From: Bacteroides sp.
GTDB lineage: Bacteria > Bacteroidota > Bacteroidia > Bacteroidales > P3
NCBI GenBank assembly: GCA_023662825.1
Contig: JAMPIH010000007.1
Location: forward strand, 62,001 to 126,000
Direction of reading: 5' to 3'
Length of the DNA stretch: 64,000 nucleotides
Position numbers and translations under genes: made by a program. The notes beneath the pieces were generated by a model. It searched no databases. It saw nothing but the letters and a program-made list of their open reading frames with translations, and was not told the DNA's origin. Of this stretch, positions 60,983 to 64,000 are shown one piece after another (positions within the stretch are counted from its first letter, which is position 1; each line of letters begins with the position of its first letter).

Positions 60983-61069
60983 TCCTGCAAAAAGTCAGAT
61001 ATATAACCATCAATTTTTTGCAAAAAATCAGACATAAAATTGGGCAATTTCTGCAAAAAGTCAGACATA
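60983..61069. repeat. Three direct repeats at 33-nt spacing upstream of the DUF4143 ATPase
   Basis: TTCCTGCAAAAAGTCAGATA, TTTTGCAAAAAATCAGACAT and TTTCTGCAAAAAGTCAGACA occur with their GCAAAAA cores at 60987, 61020 and 61053, exactly 33 nt apart (about three helical turns). A weaker match, TTGGCAAAGATAAC, lies at 60966. They occupy almost the whole upstream region of the ATPase gene. Confidence 0.85.
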
Positions 61070-61078
61070 AGAACCCGA

Positions 61079-62395
61079 TTACCGGGCCGGTGGAAGAAAG
61101 AGGCAGCTGTCGCCGTAGCTCAGGAAACGGAAATCGTTGTTCAGGGCGAAGGTGTAGAGGTAGCGCCATACAGGGCCTATGAGGGCTGAAACCAGGAGCA
61201 GCAGGGTGCTCTGCGGCTGGTGGAAGTTGGTGACGATGCCCCTGCAGAGGGCGAATTCGTAGCCGGGGGCTATCATCAAGGCCGTGTGCCCGTGAATCCG
61301 CTTCACGCGGTGCGTTTCCATATAGGCCAACAGGGCTTCCAGGGCCGCCTCCGGGCTGATTCTTTTCCGTGCCTCGGCAAACGTCTCGTAGGCCTCCCAC
61401 TGGTGCACCCCGAACACCGGCTCGGATTCGCTTTCCGTAGCCGGAAAGACGTTCTCCAAGAGCTTCAGTCCGATCCAGTAGAGGCTTTCCAGACTGCGCA
61501 TGGAGGTGGTGCCCACCGGAACAACCGGCCTGCCGGACTTGAGCGCGTCCAGCAAGTGGCGCACCAGGCCCTCGGTGGCCAGGATATGCTCGTAGTGCAT
61601 GGCGTGGCCGCCGATCCGTTCGGCCTTTACCGGACGGAAGGTGCCCGCCCCCACGTGCAGCGTGATGAAGTCCTGTTCTATGCCCGCGTCCTTAAGTCCC
61701 TGCAGCACCTGCGGCGTGAAATGCAGGCCCGCCGTGGGCGCGGCCACCGAGCCGTCGAAACGGGCGAACACCGTTTGGTAGCGCGTCTTGTCCGACTCCT
61801 CGGCCTGACGGTGGATATAGGGCGGAAGCGGCACCTTGCCCGCCTGCTCCAGCACCTGCGCGAAACTCAGAGGCGCCGGGTCCCACGAAAACTCCACCTC
61901 GAAACAATCCTCGAACGAAGCCGTCTTGCGCGCCTGCAGCACCCCCGTCCGCCCCGTGGGCGTACCGTTCGCGTCTTCGATCGGGAACTCCATCCGCAGC
62001 GCGCCTTCTTTCCAACGCTTATTGTTGCCTATCAGACACTTGAACCGGCACGAGCCGGAAGCGGCGAAAGCCGTGGCGATTTCGGCCGGCAGGGTGGGCT
62101 CCAGGCAGAAAATCTCGATGCGCGCCCCCGGCTGCCCCTTGCCCGCGCCCGCCTGCTCCTTGCAGAACACCAGACGGGCGTGCACCACCCGCGTGTCGTT
62201 GAACACCAAGAGCGCGGACTCCGGCAGGAAACTTCCGATGTTCCGGAACACCGACACCTCGGGTTCGCCGCCCCGGTACACCAACAGCTTGGACGCGTCG
62301 CGCTCGGCCAAAGGGTAGAGCGCGATGCGTCCGTCGGGCAAGGGATAGCTGTAGTCCTCTATCCGGAGGTTACGCAAGGGAGAAACAGACGGCAT
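61079..62395 (-). CDS. queA: tRNA preQ1(34) S-adenosylmethionine ribosyltransferase-isomerase QueA (long form)
   Basis: QueA transfers the ribosyl part of SAM to preQ1 at tRNA position 34 in queuosine synthesis. This 438-residue protein has the N-terminal D-Y-S-Y-P-L-P-D-G-R-I-A, L-L-V-F-N-D-T-R-V-V-H-A-R and the P-L-P-P-Y-I-x-R motif. The C-terminal T-A-G-L-H-F-T, H-V-G-A-G-T-F-x-P-V and T-N-F-H-Q-P-Q-S-T-L-L-L are also present. Standard enzymes have about 350 residues; the extra length is mainly near residues 95-175. The next gene on the strand, the DPP-IV-like peptidase, lies upstream with a 9-nt gap, so the two are probably cotranscribed. Confidence 0.92.
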   Translation of the reverse strand: MPSVSPLRNLRIEDYSYPLPDGRIALYPLAERDASKLLVYRGGEPEVSVFRNIGSFLPESALLVFNDTRVVHARLVFCKEQAGAGKGQPGARIEIFCLEPTLPAEIATAFAASGSCRFKCLIGNNKRWKEGALRMEFPIEDANGTPTGRTGVLQARKTASFEDCFEVEFSWDPAPLSFAQVLEQAGKVPLPPYIHRQAEESDKTRYQTVFARFDGSVAAPTAGLHFTPQVLQGLKDAGIEQDFITLHVGAGTFRPVKAERIGGHAMHYEHILATEGLVRHLLDALKSGRPVVPVGTTSMRSLESLYWIGLKLLENVFPATESESEPVFGVHQWEAYETFAEARKRISPEAALEALLAYMETHRVKRIHGHTALMIAPGYEFALCRGIVTNFHQPQSTLLLLVSALIGPVWRYLYTFALNNDFRFLSYGDSCLFLPPAR

Positions 62396-62404
62396 GACTG
62401 GAAA

Positions 62405-64000
62405 CTACAGGTTCTGCTGATAGTAGTTGTAGATCTTCTCGAACAGGTGGTCGCGCTCGCGGCCGCGCACGTTGTGCTCGTGTTCGGGATAGATGAAGAA
62501 ATCCACCGGAATCTTCTTCTGAACGCACTTCTGCACGAAGTTCACGGCGTTCTTGGGCAGCACCACCGGATCCACGCCGCCCTGCATGATCATCACCTTG
62601 CCGCGGATGGAATCCACGCGGTTCAGCAGGTTGGACGCCCCGTAGCCTTCGGGGTTGTCCTGCGGCCTGTCCATATAGCGCTCGCCGTACATCACCTCGT
62701 ACCACGCCCAGTTGATGACCGGACCGCCCGCGGTGGCCACCTTGAACACGTCCGGATAGCGGGTCTTGAGCGTAAGGGTCATGAAACCGCCGTAGCTCCA
62801 GCCGTCCACGCCGATACGGTCGGCATCCACGTACGGCAATGTCTTCAGGAAATTCACGCCGCACATCTGGTCTGCGCTCTCGTTGTCGCCCACATGACGG
62901 TGGATGGCGCTCTCGAACGCGAAACCCCGGTTGGCCGAACCCCGGCTGTCCACCGTCCACACGATGTAGCCCTGCTGGGCGAGGAAACGCAGGAAGGTGC
63001 CGCAGGCCCAGTTGTAGCTCTGGGTGATGAGCTGCACATGCGGGCCGCCGTAAACATAAACGATCACCGGGTATTTCTTGTTCGGGTCGAAATCGGGCGG
63101 CAGCAGCATGCGGCCGTACAGGTCGGTAAGGCCGTCGGCGGCCTTGAGCGTGTAGATGCGGAACCGGGGCGACACATAGCCCGCCAGGGGATCCTTGGTC
63201 TGCTGCATCACCTTGATCACCTTGCCCTTGGCGTCGATCACCTGCTGGCAGCGACCCATGTCGGGACTGCTCCAGGTGTCGATGAAATATCTGCCCGAGG
63301 CGTGCATCCTTACGCTGTGCACCCCGTCTTCCTTGGTGATGCGGGCAATCTTTCCCGTCTGGATATCCACGCTGTAGAGGTTTTCCTGCAAGGGACTGTC
63401 TTTGGTGCCCATGAAATAGGCCAGCTTGCCGTCGGGAGAGAAGCCCACGAAAGAGGTAACCATCCAGGCTTCCCTGTCGGGCGTGACGGCCTTGATACAC
63501 TCGCCGTCGGTGCGGTACAGGTAAAGGTGGTTGTAGCCGTTGCGCTCGCTCAGCCACACAAACTGGTCGGGATGCTTGGGGCGGAAGTAGATGCCCGTTT
63601 CCGGTTCCACATACACGGGGTTGCTCTCCTGAAAGACCACCCGCTTCACGTTGCCCGTGTTCACGTCGTAGCAGAGCAGCTTTAGGTCGCGCTGCTCGCG
63701 GTCGAGCATGGTCACGTACAGTTCCTTGTCGTCGGGGCTCCAGGTAAGGCTCGTAAGGTAGTGTTCGCTCGGGTCGGCATAGGGTTCAAGGATCCGGTTG
63801 GTGTGCGCCTGGGCGTCGAAAATCTTGATATACACTTGGTGCATGAGGTTGCCCGCCTCCGGATAGCGGATGTTGTCGATGTAGGTGGAATCCTCGCCAT
63901 ATACGGTAAGCGGGTACTGCGACACCATGGTCTCGTCCATCACGTAGTAAGCCAGCTTATCGCCCGAATTGGACCAGAACGTGCCTTTGGTGATGCCGAA
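62405..64000 (-). CDS. S9 family dipeptidyl-peptidase IV-type serine peptidase (N-terminal part outside window)
   Basis: The frame stays open to the right edge, giving 531 visible residues. The first part is the end of the beta-propeller (F-W-S-N-S-G-D-K-L-A-Y-Y, W-S-P-D-D-K-E-L-Y-V-T). The alpha/beta-hydrolase domain has nucleophile Ser in D-G-W-S-Y-G-G, Asp in M-Q-G-G-V-D-P-V-V and His in P-E-H-E-H-N-V. It removes N-terminal Xaa-Pro or similar dipeptides and is usually periplasmic. With the C1 and M6 peptidases it fits a peptide-feeding life. Confidence 0.92.
   Translation of the reverse strand, partial: FGITKGTFWSNSGDKLAYYVMDETMVSQYPLTVYGEDSTYIDNIRYPEAGNLMHQVYIKIFDAQAHTNRILEPYADPSEHYLTSLTWSPDDKELYVTMLDREQRDLKLLCYDVNTGNVKRVVFQESNPVYVEPETGIYFRPKHPDQFVWLSERNGYNHLYLYRTDGECIKAVTPDREAWMVTSFVGFSPDGKLAYFMGTKDSPLQENLYSVDIQTGKIARITKEDGVHSVRMHASGRYFIDTWSSPDMGRCQQVIDAKGKVIKVMQQTKDPLAGYVSPRFRIYTLKAADGLTDLYGRMLLPPDFDPNKKYPVIVYVYGGPHVQLITQSYNWACGTFLRFLAQQGYIVWTVDSRGSANRGFAFESAIHRHVGDNESADQMCGVNFLKTLPYVDADRIGVDGWSYGGFMTLTLKTRYPDVFKVATAGGPVINWAWYEVMYGERYMDRPQDNPEGYGASNLLNRVDSIRGKVMIMQGGVDPVVLPKNAVNFVQKCVQKKIPVDFFIYPEHEHNVRGRERDHLFEKIYNYYQQNL

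Noticed and set aside
60966-61069. The 33-nt-spaced repeats as a mini CRISPR array.
   Set aside because: Only three imperfect units of about 20 nt with spacers of about 13 nt, placed in a promoter region.
61220-63685. An 821-residue plus-strand frame opposite queA and the S9 peptidase.
   Set aside because: It spans two clear genes and the gap between them; composition is His/Arg/Val-rich and motif-free.

Overview
The window looks like a chromosomal segment of a GC-rich, anaerobic, amino-acid-fermenting member of the Bacteroidales. Evidence is: repeated promoters of the Bacteroidetes type (TTTG, 19-20 nt, TAnnTTTG); very few Shine-Dalgarno sequences; two proteins with type IX secretion (T9SS) C-terminal sorting domains; a TonB-dependent receptor; a pyruvate:ferredoxin oxidoreductase; an IorAB indolepyruvate:ferredoxin oxidoreductase; and a lysine-fermentation cluster (CoA-transferase alpha, kal, kce, kdd, kamA). 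The genus cannot be fixed from the sequence alone. No phage, complete insertion sequence, CRISPR array or rRNA was found; there is one tRNA-Met.

Layout. 1-1.3 kb: 3' part of a GltA/NfnB-type flavoprotein. 1.3-5.1 kb: an AT-rich accessory island with a compact minus-strand operon (Cas2-like protein, PIN-domain RNase, a frameshifted small ORF, tandem-HEPN protein), next to a decayed metallo-hydrolase. 5.2-12.9 kb: threonine dehydrogenase, mnmA, iorAB, a Fur-family regulator, tRNA-Met, a HAD hydrolase and an MltF-like lytic transglycosylase. 13.1-18.2 kb: six consecutive exported proteins of unknown function with LPP20/CsgG/FlgT-like features. 18.2-29.6 kb: cytidylate-kinase-like protein, serS, TPR protein, rsmA, M6 protease, glycosyltransferase, TonB receptor, miaA. 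29.7-37.7 kb, minus strand: hflX-trpS, nadK behind a 1272-residue T9SS adhesin, and tatD behind a toxin-antitoxin pair. 38.4-42 kb: nifJ. 42.1-46.8 kb: serine hydrolase behind a HigBA-like pair, rlmD, an SRPBCC protein, pyrE. 46.9-51.5 kb: lysine fermentation. 51.5-58.3 kb: two paralogous two-gene modules (polytopic membrane protein plus CxxCH/PD40-like lipoprotein) facing tail to tail. 58.3-64 kb: C1 peptidase, DUF4143 ATPase, queA and a DPP-IV-type peptidase cut by the window edge.

How the genes work together. NifJ, IorAB, threonine dehydrogenase, the lysine pathway and secreted or periplasmic peptidases (M6, C1, S9) fit a proteolytic, amino-acid-fermenting life in which 2-oxoacids feed ferredoxin and lysine is degraded to acetyl-CoA and butyryl-CoA precursors.

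Most unusual content: (1) the Cas2-like/PIN/HEPN operon, a candidate defence or toxin system; (2) a family of about 125-bp long-hairpin repeats fixed to the 3' ends of genes, in two cases supplying the last codons and the stop; (3) the mirrored membrane-protein/lipoprotein modules, one with an AT-rich replaced core; (4) three 33-nt-spaced direct repeats upstream of the DUF4143 ATPase; (5) the uncharacterised exported-protein cluster.
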